Shown: piece by piece, positions 17,279 through 26,215 of the stretch
Layout: each line of letters starts with the position of its first letter
How positions within the stretch are numbered: position 1 is the first letter of the stretch
NCBI GenBank assembly: GCA_045568635.1
Contig: JBJLAO010000003.1
Coordinates: 496,001 to 560,000, forward strand
DNA: 64,000 bases
Direction: 5' to 3'
Source of the DNA: MedAcidi-G1 sp000817085
GTDB lineage: Bacteria > Actinomycetota > Acidimicrobiia > Acidimicrobiales > MedAcidi-G1
Program-made: the position numbers and the translations under genes
The notes under the pieces: model-generated
The model's database searches: none
What the model saw: the letters and a program-made list of their open reading frames with translations, nothing else
Told to the model about the DNA's origin: nothing

Positions 17279-17791
17279 TTAAGAAGGTTCAGGTAATTTT
17301 GCTAAATTTTCAATGACTTCTACATTGGTCAGATTTAGAAGAGCATTTGGATTTATTCTTATTTTCTGATTCCGACTTCCACCTCCCACGATTATCGAAG
17401 TTCTTTCCATTACTGCTTTATCTATCCAGATTGGAAGAGTCGTTGGAAGACCAAAAGGCGTCACTCCACCAACTATCATTCCGGTAATATTTTCAGTTTC
17501 TTCACCGCCAGCAAAAGAAGCTTTTTTTGTACCCAGCTTTTTACGGATTACCCCATTCACGTCAAGTTTATGAGTCGCTAATAATAGGCATAAAGTAAAA
17601 ATTTTTGGATCAGATTTCCCAACGACCAAAATTGCGTTGGCTGAATCTTGGGGAGAAACTCCATAATTCTCACAAAAGCTAGCTGTATCAGCGAGTTCAG
17701 GATCGCAAGGCATAATTTCATAGTCAACTTTTAGGTGATTCAGTTCAGAGACTACTGCATCACTCGAATCAGATTTTTTATATTCGTTCAT
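17279..17791 (-). CDS. YbaK/ProX-type aminoacyl-tRNA deacylase
   Basis: 170-residue trans-editing domain of the YbaK/EbsC family, which hydrolyses mischarged aminoacyl-tRNA (typically Cys or Ala on tRNA-Pro). Typical features are the KTLV-like strand (here ANAILVVG), the Lys of HKLDVNGVIRKKLG, ASF before the glycine loop, and GGVTPFG followed by a strand with the Asp of WIDKAVM. A GGAG ribosome site precedes the ATG. The specificity cannot be assigned. Confidence 0.82.
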   Translation of the reverse strand: MNEYKKSDSSDAVVSELNHLKVDYEIMPCDPELADTASFCENYGVSPQDSANAILVVGKSDPKIFTLCLLLATHKLDVNGVIRKKLGTKKASFAGGEETENITGMIVGGVTPFGLPTTLPIWIDKAVMERTSIIVGGGSRNQKIRINPNALLNLTNVEVIENLAKLPEPS

Positions 17792-17817
17792 AGAAACTCC
17801 AAGGTATTACTAAAAAT

Positions 17818-18684
17818 TTACTTATTTGATCTAATCCCATAAAAAACAGAAGCCAAAACTAAAAATCCACCGATAAAAGTAGTAACTTCAGGAACTTCAT
17901 CAAACCACAACCACACCCAAAGAGAAGCAAAAATAGTTTCTACCGGAGTGAACATACTTACTTCTGCAGCTGAAGCATGTCTTGTAGCCGAAACCATGCA
18001 CAATCGCGCAATCGGTCCAACAAACAAACCCATTCCCAAGGTACATAAAAGGGCACGTTTATCTAGTGCATCGAATTGAGCTGGAATAAAAGTAAAAAGC
18101 ATAATAAAAATGGGTGCAATCAAAACAACGAGAGTTCTAGACATTTCTTTGAAATGTCTCCAAATAACAAGATTGGTGCTAAAAACTAAGATTGCTAGAA
18201 GAGCCATCAGGTCTCCACCCAGACCTCCGGTGGCTAAAGAACCTGAAACAATTATTAGGATTCCAAAGAATGTTCCACTGATAGCTCTCCAGATTCTCCC
18301 AGAAGTTTCTTCACCTATAGTAAATTTGGCGATTAAACCAGCAAAAATTGGAGCACCAGCCACAATAGTTACAACGTTTGCGACTGTAGTTCTGGTTACA
18401 GCTTGAATGAACGCAGTAGTTCCCACAGCCGCTAAAGCCGCAGAGACAAAGAGTGGCCACCTATAGTTATTGATTTCTGAAGCTATATTCTTACCAAGTG
18501 TTTTCCAGACAATTATGGACATCGAAGGAACAGAAAAAACGCCAACAAAAAAAGCGATAGTCCAACCATCTATTTCAGCAACTCGTGTAAACAAAGAATC
18601 CGTTGAAACAATAAACATTCCAAAGGCAGACAAAAATAAACCGAAAGGCCTACCTGAATGGGAGAACTGTTTTATTTTTCTCAT
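17818..18684 (-). CDS. EamA-type (DMT superfamily) transporter
   Basis: 288 residues with about ten hydrophobic segments arranged as two EamA repeats of five, the normal topology for drug/metabolite transporters. The second repeat ends with the characteristic VETIFASLW segment after PVE. It sits 26 bases from YbaK on the same strand. Substrate unknown; members export metabolites or amino acids. Confidence 0.85.
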   Translation of the reverse strand: MRKIKQFSHSGRPFGLFLSAFGMFIVSTDSLFTRVAEIDGWTIAFFVGVFSVPSMSIIVWKTLGKNIASEINNYRWPLFVSAALAAVGTTAFIQAVTRTTVANVVTIVAGAPIFAGLIAKFTIGEETSGRIWRAISGTFFGILIIVSGSLATGGLGGDLMALLAILVFSTNLVIWRHFKEMSRTLVVLIAPIFIMLFTFIPAQFDALDKRALLCTLGMGLFVGPIARLCMVSATRHASAAEVSMFTPVETIFASLWVWLWFDEVPEVTTFIGGFLVLASVFYGIRSNK

Positions 18685-18752
18685 CGGGGGACTTTATCTT
18701 GAAGCCCAATCAGGACACATGCTTTTGTATCTGAAAAGATTTACTAATAACA

Positions 18753-20219
18753 ATGAAAAAGCCCAACATACTATTTATAACCATTGATCAGTTAAGAGCA
18801 GATTGTCTGGAAACGCGTTCAGAACGTGTTGTTAAAACACCCCACTTAGATGCATTGGCCACTCAGGGTGTTAGATTTGCGAATCATTTCACTCAGGCTT
18901 CGCCATGTGGTCCTAGTCGCGCAAGTTTATTAACAGGGACATATTTGCATACTCATCAGTCAGTTTTTAACGGGACACCACTCGACAATAAATTTACAAA
19001 TATTGCTAGAGAGTTTCGTGCAGCTGACTACGACCCATTGTTGTTCGGATATACAGATACAACCATTGATCCACGAACGATAGATGAAGATGATCCACGT
19101 CTTTTAACCTACGAAGGGCACTTGCCGGGTTTTAATGTAGCTCTCCCACTTCCAGAAGATCGAGAAGCTTGGTACCAGTGGCTTTCTGAAAAAGGGCATG
19201 ATATTTCCGATAGAAAAAAGTTTCTAAAAGGAACTGAGGAAACTGAAATTCCATTAGGACGAGGAAAAACATGGCCCCCTTCACCGTATAAGACGGACGA
19301 AACCGAGACCGCATTTGTTGTTGGTGAAGTTATTGATCGGTTGGAAAATTTGCATGAACCGTGGTTCTTGCACGTATCAATATTAAGACCACATCCGCCT
19401 TTCGTTGTACCTTCTCCTTACAACGATTTATATGATCCTGCCGACATGGATGAGCCCATTTCTCCTAGCGGGAGTGACCATTCATTTATCGATTCACTTT
19501 CGAACATTGATTTTTTTAAAGCCCCCTCGGAGCGTATTGACAGGCTTCAGTTGAAAGCAACTTATTATGGAATGGTCACTGAAGTAGATGATCAAATAGG
19601 TAGATTGGTTGAGTTTTTGGATCAAAAAGGACTGGGTGAAGACACGATTATTTTGGTTACCTCAGATCATGGCGAAATGTTGGGAGATCATGGTTTAGTT
19701 TCCAAGTTTGGTTTTCATGATCAAGCTTTTCATATCCCGATGATTATTAGATATCCAGCTTTAGATGGTCCCAAGGGTTTAGTAATTGAAGAATTCACAG
19801 AGAACGTTGATGTGATGCCTACTCTATTAGATCTAGCAGATATAACTATTCCTAAACAGTGTGAAGGTAATTCAGTCAGGACCTTTTTGGAGGGTGGAAA
19901 GCCTAATGAATGGCGAAAAACTGTGCATTGGGAATTTGACTTCAGAGTATTTGCTGAGAGAATTGGGCTTCCTTTAAATGAGTGTCGGTTAGTAGTTCAC
20001 CGTGATAAACGTGGCAAACTTGTTCATTTTTTTGGTATGGAAGACATCTTTTTTGATTTAGAAACCGATGAGCATGAACAAAATCCATTATTTGAACATT
20101 CTTTGATGAAGGGTTTTTCTTCGGACTTGAATAGTTGGTTACCTAAAATTTCTGAAAGTCCTCTAGTCAATCTCTTAGCTACCGCTGAAGGAATGATCAC
20201 TCTCAAAAATCCCAATTGA
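18753..20219 (+). CDS. Sulfatase (formylglycine type)
   Basis: 488-residue alkaline-phosphatase-fold hydrolase. The metal site starts with ITIDQLRAD, and the C-x-P-S-R signature (Cys52-Gly-Pro-Ser-Arg) marks the Cys to be converted to formylglycine. The later SDHGEMLGDHG supplies Asp/His metal ligands. No signal peptide is seen, so it may be cytoplasmic. The maturase is not in the window. A dehalogenase-like gene follows, which suggests turnover of substituted organic compounds, but the substrate is unknown. Confidence 0.88.
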   Translation: MKKPNILFITIDQLRADCLETRSERVVKTPHLDALATQGVRFANHFTQASPCGPSRASLLTGTYLHTHQSVFNGTPLDNKFTNIAREFRAADYDPLLFGYTDTTIDPRTIDEDDPRLLTYEGHLPGFNVALPLPEDREAWYQWLSEKGHDISDRKKFLKGTEETEIPLGRGKTWPPSPYKTDETETAFVVGEVIDRLENLHEPWFLHVSILRPHPPFVVPSPYNDLYDPADMDEPISPSGSDHSFIDSLSNIDFFKAPSERIDRLQLKATYYGMVTEVDDQIGRLVEFLDQKGLGEDTIILVTSDHGEMLGDHGLVSKFGFHDQAFHIPMIIRYPALDGPKGLVIEEFTENVDVMPTLLDLADITIPKQCEGNSVRTFLEGGKPNEWRKTVHWEFDFRVFAERIGLPLNECRLVVHRDKRGKLVHFFGMEDIFFDLETDEHEQNPLFEHSLMKGFSSDLNSWLPKISESPLVNLLATAEGMITLKNPN

Positions 20220-20340
20220 TTTTTTTGGGAACTTTTTTGTTCATGAGAGTGGTCCTAGGATTGGTTAGTGCCAAGTAATTTGAGGTTAAAATTTTAAGGG
20301 GGAGAAGGCCAATGGTTTTTATTTTTCTGGATTTAAGTAA

Positions 20341-21522
20341 TTGTCGGATTTAATAAAGGGCCCTTCTTGGGAAGTACTAGAAAATTTTGAGAGGTTCAAT
20401 CAAGTAAACGACGTTTTCAATCGCGCTTTTTGGGACTCCGAAATTGCTACCGATGGTGCGCGTGAATTTTTTAGATCGCATCGTGAACCACTTAAAAAAT
20501 GGCGTAATGCATCTGGATTTGAACAGAGAGATTACGCCATAAGGAATGCCGCCTGGCATGTTGCGGATGTATTTGCTGAGATGCGAGATGCAGATGATTT
20601 AAGAGACGGATTTCTTTCACCATTAAGCCAACTAAGACCAGGTCCAGAAGAATCTTTTGATTTAGGAAGTCCGGAGGAAGCTTCTAAAACTATTAAACAA
20701 GTGTCAAAACTTTTTGGTGCTGATTTAGTTGGTATTTGTGAATTTGATGAACGGTGGGTTTACACCCAACGGTATGCGCGAAGTTCCAGCGAAGGAAAAC
20801 CTGAAGGTCTTCCGGTCGGTCTTCCAGAAAATCTTCAAGGAGTCATAGTGATTGGTCAAGCAATGGATCATGACCTTGTTGACACAGTCCCCTCAGCACT
20901 TTCAGGTGCAGCTGTAGGTCTTGGTTATTCAAAAGATGCGCTAGTACTTTTAGCAACAGCTCAATGGCTTTTAAACCTTGGTTATTTAGCGGTACCAAGT
21001 TTAAATGACACCGCCTTAGCGATTCCCTTAGCCATTCAAGCTGGACTTGGTGAATATGGAAGACACGGAATGGTAATAACGCGTGAATTTGGACCAAGAG
21101 TTAGGTTCGGTAAAATTTTCACAAATGCCCCAATGGCATTTGATAACCAAATTGAGTTTGGAGTTACAAAATTTTGCGAAAAGTGCAGAAAGTGCACAGA
21201 TGCATGTCCACCAAAAGCAATACCTGATGGCGAACCTTCGCCAGTAAAACTAAATCTATCTTCAATTTCAGGCGTAAAAAAATGGTCAGTTGATGGAGAG
21301 AAATGTTTCTCTTATTGGGCCAAAATAGTAAGTGACTGCATGATCTGTATGCGTGTTTGTCCCTATAACAAAGACTTCACAAAGTTTCGACACAAAATAG
21401 GTTTGCGCTTAGCTTCAACAAAATTAAGAAACATAATGTTAATGCTTAACGATTTCTTGGATTATGGAGAGCGACTAAAACCAAAACTATGGTGGAATGG
21501 TGAAAGTCGCAGAAGGATCTGA
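20341..21522 (+). CDS. Reductive dehalogenase-like iron-sulfur protein
   Basis: 393 residues from TTG 20341; a stop codon immediately upstream fixes the N-terminus. The C-terminal half has two 4Fe-4S clusters: C279-x2-C282-x2-C285-x3-C289-P, and C322-x10-C333-x2-C336-x3-C340-P with the Tyr-Trp-containing spacer usual in RdhA proteins. The middle has the cobalamin-domain pattern (ITREFGPRVRFGKIFTN). There is no Tat signal and no rdhB anchor, which resembles soluble catabolic RdhAs rather than respiratory ones. QueG (epoxyqueuosine reductase) is a related alternative but has a different second cluster. Confidence 0.75.
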   Translation: MSDLIKGPSWEVLENFERFNQVNDVFNRAFWDSEIATDGAREFFRSHREPLKKWRNASGFEQRDYAIRNAAWHVADVFAEMRDADDLRDGFLSPLSQLRPGPEESFDLGSPEEASKTIKQVSKLFGADLVGICEFDERWVYTQRYARSSSEGKPEGLPVGLPENLQGVIVIGQAMDHDLVDTVPSALSGAAVGLGYSKDALVLLATAQWLLNLGYLAVPSLNDTALAIPLAIQAGLGEYGRHGMVITREFGPRVRFGKIFTNAPMAFDNQIEFGVTKFCEKCRKCTDACPPKAIPDGEPSPVKLNLSSISGVKKWSVDGEKCFSYWAKIVSDCMICMRVCPYNKDFTKFRHKIGLRLASTKLRNIMLMLNDFLDYGERLKPKLWWNGESRRRI

Positions 21523-21525
21523 TTC

Positions 21526-21747
21526 TTAAGAGTCGCTAGAACCTTTAGCATCAATAATCTCTATTTCCTTATTAAGTCTTTTTATGGTTTCGCTAGCTGT
21601 TGTTTTAAAAACAAAAGGAAATATAGCGTGAATAATTGCAGCAGCTGATGCTGCCGCCATTGAACAAGAAATTTTTAATGCTCTAAGCGCGTGTTCCGAC
21701 CACGATTCCCCGACTGTCGATGGATGGTCTGAAAAAATATTGATAAT
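21526..21747 (-). CDS. DUF6356-like small membrane protein lacking a standard start codon
   Basis: The minus-strand frame from 21756 to 21526 encodes the DUF6356 pattern: an HPxTVGExWxEH segment, a hydrophobic Ala-rich helix, HAIFPFVF, and T-x-S-x-TI-x-x-L. Upstream is an in-frame TAG (21757-21759), and no ATG, GTG or TTG lies before the conserved region. The likely start is ATT at 21747 (or ATC at 21744), with an AGG about eight bases upstream. About 73 residues with one membrane helix. Either it uses a rare start codon, or it is freshly damaged. Family function is unknown. Confidence 0.55.
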   Translation of the reverse strand: MINIFSDHPSTVGESWSEHALRALKISCSMAAASAAAIIHAIFPFVFKTTASETIKRLNKEIEIIDAKGSSDS

Positions 21748-21795
21748 GAAGAATACCTAAAATTGGCTATTCAATAAGAATCCGCCAGAATCGAG

Positions 21796-22983
21796 TTAAA
21801 TGGACAATGCTTGTTCTAGGTCCTCAACAAGATCTTCGATCGACTCTATCCCGACTGAAATACGTATTAGATCCTCTGGTACTTCGAGTGCAGAACCTGC
21901 AACTGATGCGTGTGTCATTATTCCAGGGTGTTCGATCAAAGATTCAACCGCCCCAAGAGATTCAGCCAACGTGAAGACTTTCGTAGAAGCAGAAACTTTT
22001 TCTGCCATTGCAAGACCACCAGAGACTGTAAAGGAAACCATTCCGCCAAAATTCGTCATCTGATTTTTTGCAATCTCATGTCCTTTGTTGCTTTCAAGTC
22101 CTGGGTAGAAAACTTGCTTTACCTTCGGATGTTCACTCAACAGACTTACGATTGCTTTGGCATTTTCGCAGTGACGATCCATACGAACAGCTAGCGTTTT
22201 AATCCCTCTTAACACTAGATAGCAGTCGAATGGGCTTGGGACAGCTCCAACCGCATTTTGTATAAAGGAAAGATGTTCTACAAGTTTTTCGTCATTTGTC
22301 GCCACAAACCCGCCTACTACGTCGCTGTGACCTCCCAAATATTTTGTAGCTGAATGAACAACAGCATCAGCGCCTAAAGAAATAGGTTTTTGTAAATAGG
22401 GAGTAGCAAAAGTGTTATCGACTATGAGTAACCCACCAAGTTCATGAGTGATATTAGAGATTTTTTGAATGTCTACAACATTAAGAAGTGGGTTCGTAGG
22501 AGTTTCAAGCCAAACTATTTTTGTTTCGCTAGTCCAAGCTTCTTTAATTGAATTTGGGTCGCTGAGGTCTATTGCTTCGTTAGAGATTTTATTTCGACCA
22601 TATATTTTGTCTATTAATCTAAAAGACCCCCCATAGGCATCGTTTCCCAAGATAATTTTGTCGCCCGGTTGCAAAAAGCGCAGCAAAGAATCTTCTGCCG
22701 CCATTCCGCTAGAAAACGCAAAGCCATGTTGTGCGCATTCAAGACTTGCTAGACATGTTTCATATGCGTGTCTAGTCGGATTACCTGTCCTTGCATACTC
22801 ATATCCGAATTTTGGCTGTCCAACGGCGTCTTGTGCGAATGTGGTTGATAAAGCAATGGGTGTTACAACTCCACCTGTACGTGAATCATGTGGTTGTCCA
22901 GCCCTAATGGCTCGTGTCTCAAAGCCAAAGTCTTCATGGTCTTCAAAACCTGACATCAGCGGGTCGCCACCGTGTGTTTCCAT
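21796..22983 (-). CDS. metB: Cystathionine gamma-synthase / gamma-lyase family PLP enzyme
   Basis: 395 residues from ATG 22983 (TTG 22986 precedes it; an internal ATG at codon 10 fits the family N-terminus MSGFEDHEDFGFETRAI). Cys/Met-metabolism PLP family: the Schiff-base Lys is in VVHSATKYLGGHSDVVGG, and the substrate region includes YEYARTGNPTR. It follows cbs by 22 bases on the same strand, forming a transsulfuration pair. Synthase versus lyase cannot be separated by eye. Confidence 0.88.
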   Translation of the reverse strand: METHGGDPLMSGFEDHEDFGFETRAIRAGQPHDSRTGGVVTPIALSTTFAQDAVGQPKFGYEYARTGNPTRHAYETCLASLECAQHGFAFSSGMAAEDSLLRFLQPGDKIILGNDAYGGSFRLIDKIYGRNKISNEAIDLSDPNSIKEAWTSETKIVWLETPTNPLLNVVDIQKISNITHELGGLLIVDNTFATPYLQKPISLGADAVVHSATKYLGGHSDVVGGFVATNDEKLVEHLSFIQNAVGAVPSPFDCYLVLRGIKTLAVRMDRHCENAKAIVSLLSEHPKVKQVFYPGLESNKGHEIAKNQMTNFGGMVSFTVSGGLAMAEKVSASTKVFTLAESLGAVESLIEHPGIMTHASVAGSALEVPEDLIRISVGIESIEDLVEDLEQALSI

Positions 22984-23005
22984 CAATTCACCAACTAATC
23001 AATCT

Positions 23006-24397
23006 TTAAAGGTTTTCCGATTCTGACATAAAATCTTCAATTTCAGATTTTGTGAGAACAGTAATTGGTTTACCTTTATCTAACACCAAAAAAGTTTCTG
23101 ATTTATTAAATAGTTTAACAACGTTGGAAATATTTTCTCCTACACCAACAAGTTCAAGTGGCGGCTGTAAAAAATCATTTACAGTTTGACCGTTACCATT
23201 TTTTAAGTTGTTGATTAATATTTCTTTTGAAACGGACCCTATTACTTCAGCTGCAGAAATGGGCATTTCACCGACTGCTACCGGTAAATGATAAATCCCA
23301 TTTTTTTCCATGGTCTTTAAAGCTGAAGAAGTTGTTTGTTCAGGGTTTAGGTACACCAGATCGACAGTCTCAGAATTTCTTGATTTAACCATATCGTTAA
23401 CAGATTTTTGGAGTGGCGGATCGCCATTGTCATTTGAGAATCCCATTTTTGTCATCCAAATAGGATTGAAAATTTTACTCAAATAGCCTCTTCCCGAATC
23501 AGGAAGAAGCACCACTACGAGATCATCTTTGGTGAGATTTTCCGCAACCTTTAATGCTCCTGCTACAGCGGTACCGCAGGAGCCGCCAATTAAGAGACCC
23601 TCTTCTTCAGTGACTCGTTTTGTCATGGAAAATGAATCTGCATCGCTAATAGGAATAGTTAGGTCTACAACGTTCTGATCATATGTAGTTGGCCAGAAAT
23701 CTTCGCCCACACCTTCGACTAGATACGGCCGCCCTGATCCTCCTGAAAAAACTGAATTTTCAGGGTCAGCTACAACTATTTGAATATCTTTATTTTTTTC
23801 TTTCAGAAATTTTCCCACACCACTAATGGTTCCACCTGTTCCAGCACCAGCAACAAAATGTGTTATTTGTCCATTAGTTTGTTTCCATATTTCAGGGCCG
23901 GTTGTTTCGTAGTGTGCTTTAGGGTTATTCGGGTTGTGGTATTGGTTTGGTTGGAAGGAATTTGGAGTTTCTTTCACTAAACGCTCAGCCGTCGAATAAT
24001 AAGATTGGGGGTCATCAGGTTCAACAGCCCCTGGACATACAACCACCTCAGATCCGTAAGCTCTTAATAAAGAGACTTTTTCTTCGCTTACTTTGTCGGT
24101 CATTACGAAGATACATTTATAGCCGCGTTGAGCCGCAACAATTGCTAAACCTACTCCCGTATTACCTGAGGTTGGTTCAATAATGGTTCCCCCTGGTTTC
24201 AAAAGTCCGTCTTTTTCGGCTGCATCTATCATTGATATTGCCGCACGGTCTTTTATACTTCCGCCAGGGTTAGTAGTTTCTATTTTCGCGATTATTGGGC
24301 AGGGCAAATTCGATGCAATTTTTTTTAATTGCACCATGGGTGTTTCACCAATCAAATCAAGTACTGATTCTGCTACATCTAGGTCTGAAAGTTCCAT
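23006..24397 (-). CDS. cbs: Cystathionine beta-synthase with CBS domains
   Basis: 463 residues. The N-terminal fold-type-II PLP domain has the Schiff-base Lys in GGSIKDRA, the TSGNTGVGLA phosphate/substrate loop and GGTISGVGKFLKE. The C-terminal 125 residues form a tandem CBS (Bateman) module. There is no heme-binding N-terminal extension. It condenses serine or O-acetylserine with homocysteine; the metB partner downstream supports transsulfuration, which would feed cysteine to mycothiol. Confidence 0.9.
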   Translation of the reverse strand: MELSDLDVAESVLDLIGETPMVQLKKIASNLPCPIIAKIETTNPGGSIKDRAAISMIDAAEKDGLLKPGGTIIEPTSGNTGVGLAIVAAQRGYKCIFVMTDKVSEEKVSLLRAYGSEVVVCPGAVEPDDPQSYYSTAERLVKETPNSFQPNQYHNPNNPKAHYETTGPEIWKQTNGQITHFVAGAGTGGTISGVGKFLKEKNKDIQIVVADPENSVFSGGSGRPYLVEGVGEDFWPTTYDQNVVDLTIPISDADSFSMTKRVTEEEGLLIGGSCGTAVAGALKVAENLTKDDLVVVLLPDSGRGYLSKIFNPIWMTKMGFSNDNGDPPLQKSVNDMVKSRNSETVDLVYLNPEQTTSSALKTMEKNGIYHLPVAVGEMPISAAEVIGSVSKEILINNLKNGNGQTVNDFLQPPLELVGVGENISNVVKLFNKSETFLVLDKGKPITVLTKSEIEDFMSESENL

Positions 24398-24498
24398 TTA
24401 CTTTTCACGGATTTCTTGAATAGTTAAAGTCTTCCTCTTAAGTTTGCCGACTTAAAACTGTCTTTACTTACAAAATTAGATTCTTTTAAAATACTTAA

Positions 24499-25995
24499 TT
24501 AACGCGAAGCGTAAGTTTTTTGATTTTGTTTACGGTTTTGATGATTTTTATTGTTCTGGTTTTTATTTGAAGAACGATTAGGTCCTTTAGAGTTTTTCGA
24601 CTGATTATTCTTTTTTGAACTAGAAGTGTGGCTTTTATTTTTTGGTCTGTTGCTTTGATTATTCGAGTCGCTCGGACGGTGCTTGTTGTTACGAGCTTTG
24701 TTGTTGCTTTTATGTTTGTTGCCACCTCGGTGTTTGTTACTACTGTTACTACTTTTACGCTTGTTGCTTCCCTGTTTCTTTTGACCACTATTTCTCTTAT
24801 GAGAAGAGTTTTTAGTTTCACTTTTTTCTTTGTAAGGAGCTTGAAATTTCTTCCCCGAGGTGTTTACAGGAGAAAGAGTTTTCAAGATTTCGATATCGGG
24901 TTCCGTTATTGGTTGATCAATATCGATTCTTTGTTGGAGTCGACGAGCTTTTTTCTTTTGATCGGGAGCTACAAATGAAAGGACAACTCCACTTTGACCT
25001 GCTCGGGCAGTTCTTCCCGATCTATGTATATACGCCTTGTGATCTTCCGGAGGGTCATAGTGAATTACGGACGCAACACCGTCGACATGTATTCCTCTTG
25101 CAGCGACGTCAGTAGCTATAAGTGCTTGGACACGTCCATTAGTGAAATCTGCTAGTGCTCTAGATCTTTGATTTTGACTTTTACCACCGTGGATTGTTAC
25201 GCCATGAATTCCAAGTTTGTTAAGTCGGTTGGCAAGACGATCTGATCCGTGCCGTGTTCTGCAAAAAATAATTGTAGGCCATACTGCATTTATAGCTTCT
25301 GCGGTTGTCTCTGTTTTATTTGTGTTCGTCACTTTCCAAAAGAGATGGTGAGCAGATTTAATGTCGGGTGTTTCTTCACCTATTTCGTGACGAACTGGGT
25401 TTGTTTGGTATTCACGGGTGAGTTTTGCTACATCTTTATCTAGGGTTGCTGAAAAAAGAAAAGTTTGCCGTTTAGGGTTTGTTTGATCTAGTAAACGTTT
25501 GACTGAAGGCATGAAACCCATATCAGCCATGCGGTCTGCTTCATCTAAAACTACATGGTTCACATTGGAGAGGTTCACGAAACCCTGTTCAATTAGGTCT
25601 TCAAGTCTCCCGGGACAGGCGACAAGAATATCTACTCCTTGTTTTAACGACCTAATTTGATTTCCGTAGCCCACTCCACCATAGACAACTCCAATCTTTG
25701 TCTTTCCGGCAAGTGTTCGAAGTTCAGAAAATATTTGTTCGGCTAGCTCTCTAGTTGGGGCGAGAATCAGTGACCCGGGATGGTTTGGTTCTCCGCGTTT
25801 GCTGTTTGCGATTAGAGGGATTCCAAAGGCAATAGTTTTTCCAGATCCTGTTGGAGCGCGTCCACAGATATCACGGCCTTCAAGCCCATCAGCTAGTGTC
25901 AGCTTCTGAATTTCGAAGGGCTTTAAGATCCCTTTACTTTCTAATGACCTGCATATATTTTCGGGCACGCCGAGATCGGCGAATGTATTTGACAT
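24499..25995 (-). CDS. DEAD-box RNA helicase with long basic tail
   Basis: 498 residues. Canonical motifs in order: Q motif near 25, APTGSGKT (I), PTRELAEQ (Ia), DEADRM (II), SAT (III), and HRSGRTARAG (VI). From about residue 375 the protein becomes a Lys/Asn/Ser/Gln/His-rich, probably disordered, highly basic tail of about 120 residues, typical of RhlE-like helicases that bind rRNA. An AAAGGA ribosome site sits just before the ATG. The long leader upstream may allow cold-shock or autoregulatory control. Confidence 0.93.
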   Translation of the reverse strand: MSNTFADLGVPENICRSLESKGILKPFEIQKLTLADGLEGRDICGRAPTGSGKTIAFGIPLIANSKRGEPNHPGSLILAPTRELAEQIFSELRTLAGKTKIGVVYGGVGYGNQIRSLKQGVDILVACPGRLEDLIEQGFVNLSNVNHVVLDEADRMADMGFMPSVKRLLDQTNPKRQTFLFSATLDKDVAKLTREYQTNPVRHEIGEETPDIKSAHHLFWKVTNTNKTETTAEAINAVWPTIIFCRTRHGSDRLANRLNKLGIHGVTIHGGKSQNQRSRALADFTNGRVQALIATDVAARGIHVDGVASVIHYDPPEDHKAYIHRSGRTARAGQSGVVLSFVAPDQKKKARRLQQRIDIDQPITEPDIEILKTLSPVNTSGKKFQAPYKEKSETKNSSHKRNSGQKKQGSNKRKSSNSSNKHRGGNKHKSNNKARNNKHRPSDSNNQSNRPKNKSHTSSSKKNNQSKNSKGPNRSSNKNQNNKNHQNRKQNQKTYASR

Positions 25996-26005
25996 GTTTT
26001 CCTTT

Positions 26006-26090
26006 AACCCGCGCGTGCAGGTTGTTCTTGGGCGTTGTATGACGCTTTCTTAAAAATTGAATGGTTCACGGTGAGGAAGTGGTGTGAACC
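26006..26090 (-). promoter_or_regulatory. Structured leader of the DEAD-box helicase gene
   Basis: In the 220-base gap 25996-26215. Two hairpins on the minus strand: a 7-bp stem with a 14-base loop (GGTTCAC/GTGAACC, 26063-26090), and a 7-bp stem with loop ACGC (26006-26023) directly abutting the ribosome site. A TTGACA hexamer at 26203-26208 (minus strand) could be the -35. No small gene is seen in the gap. Confidence 0.35.
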
Positions 26091-26215
26091 TAAACCCGCC
26101 ATAAACCCACCGGCAAAATTTGCCAGAGTCTTTAATGATAACGTCAAGAATTAAAGGTTCCTCGCCATCAGTTGACACCTAGTTCGAATCTTATTTAAAT
26201 TTGTCAAGGGTAAGT

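Noticed and set aside
24495..24978. Open frames in other phases within the helicase tail
   Set aside because: They come from the Lys/Asn/Ser-rich low-complexity coding of the DEAD-box tail; codon pattern and motifs favour the helicase frame.
26172..26200. Plus-strand TTGACA-N17-TTAAAT promoter
   Set aside because: No plus-strand gene or RNA structure follows; it runs antisense into a real gene and is AT-rich.
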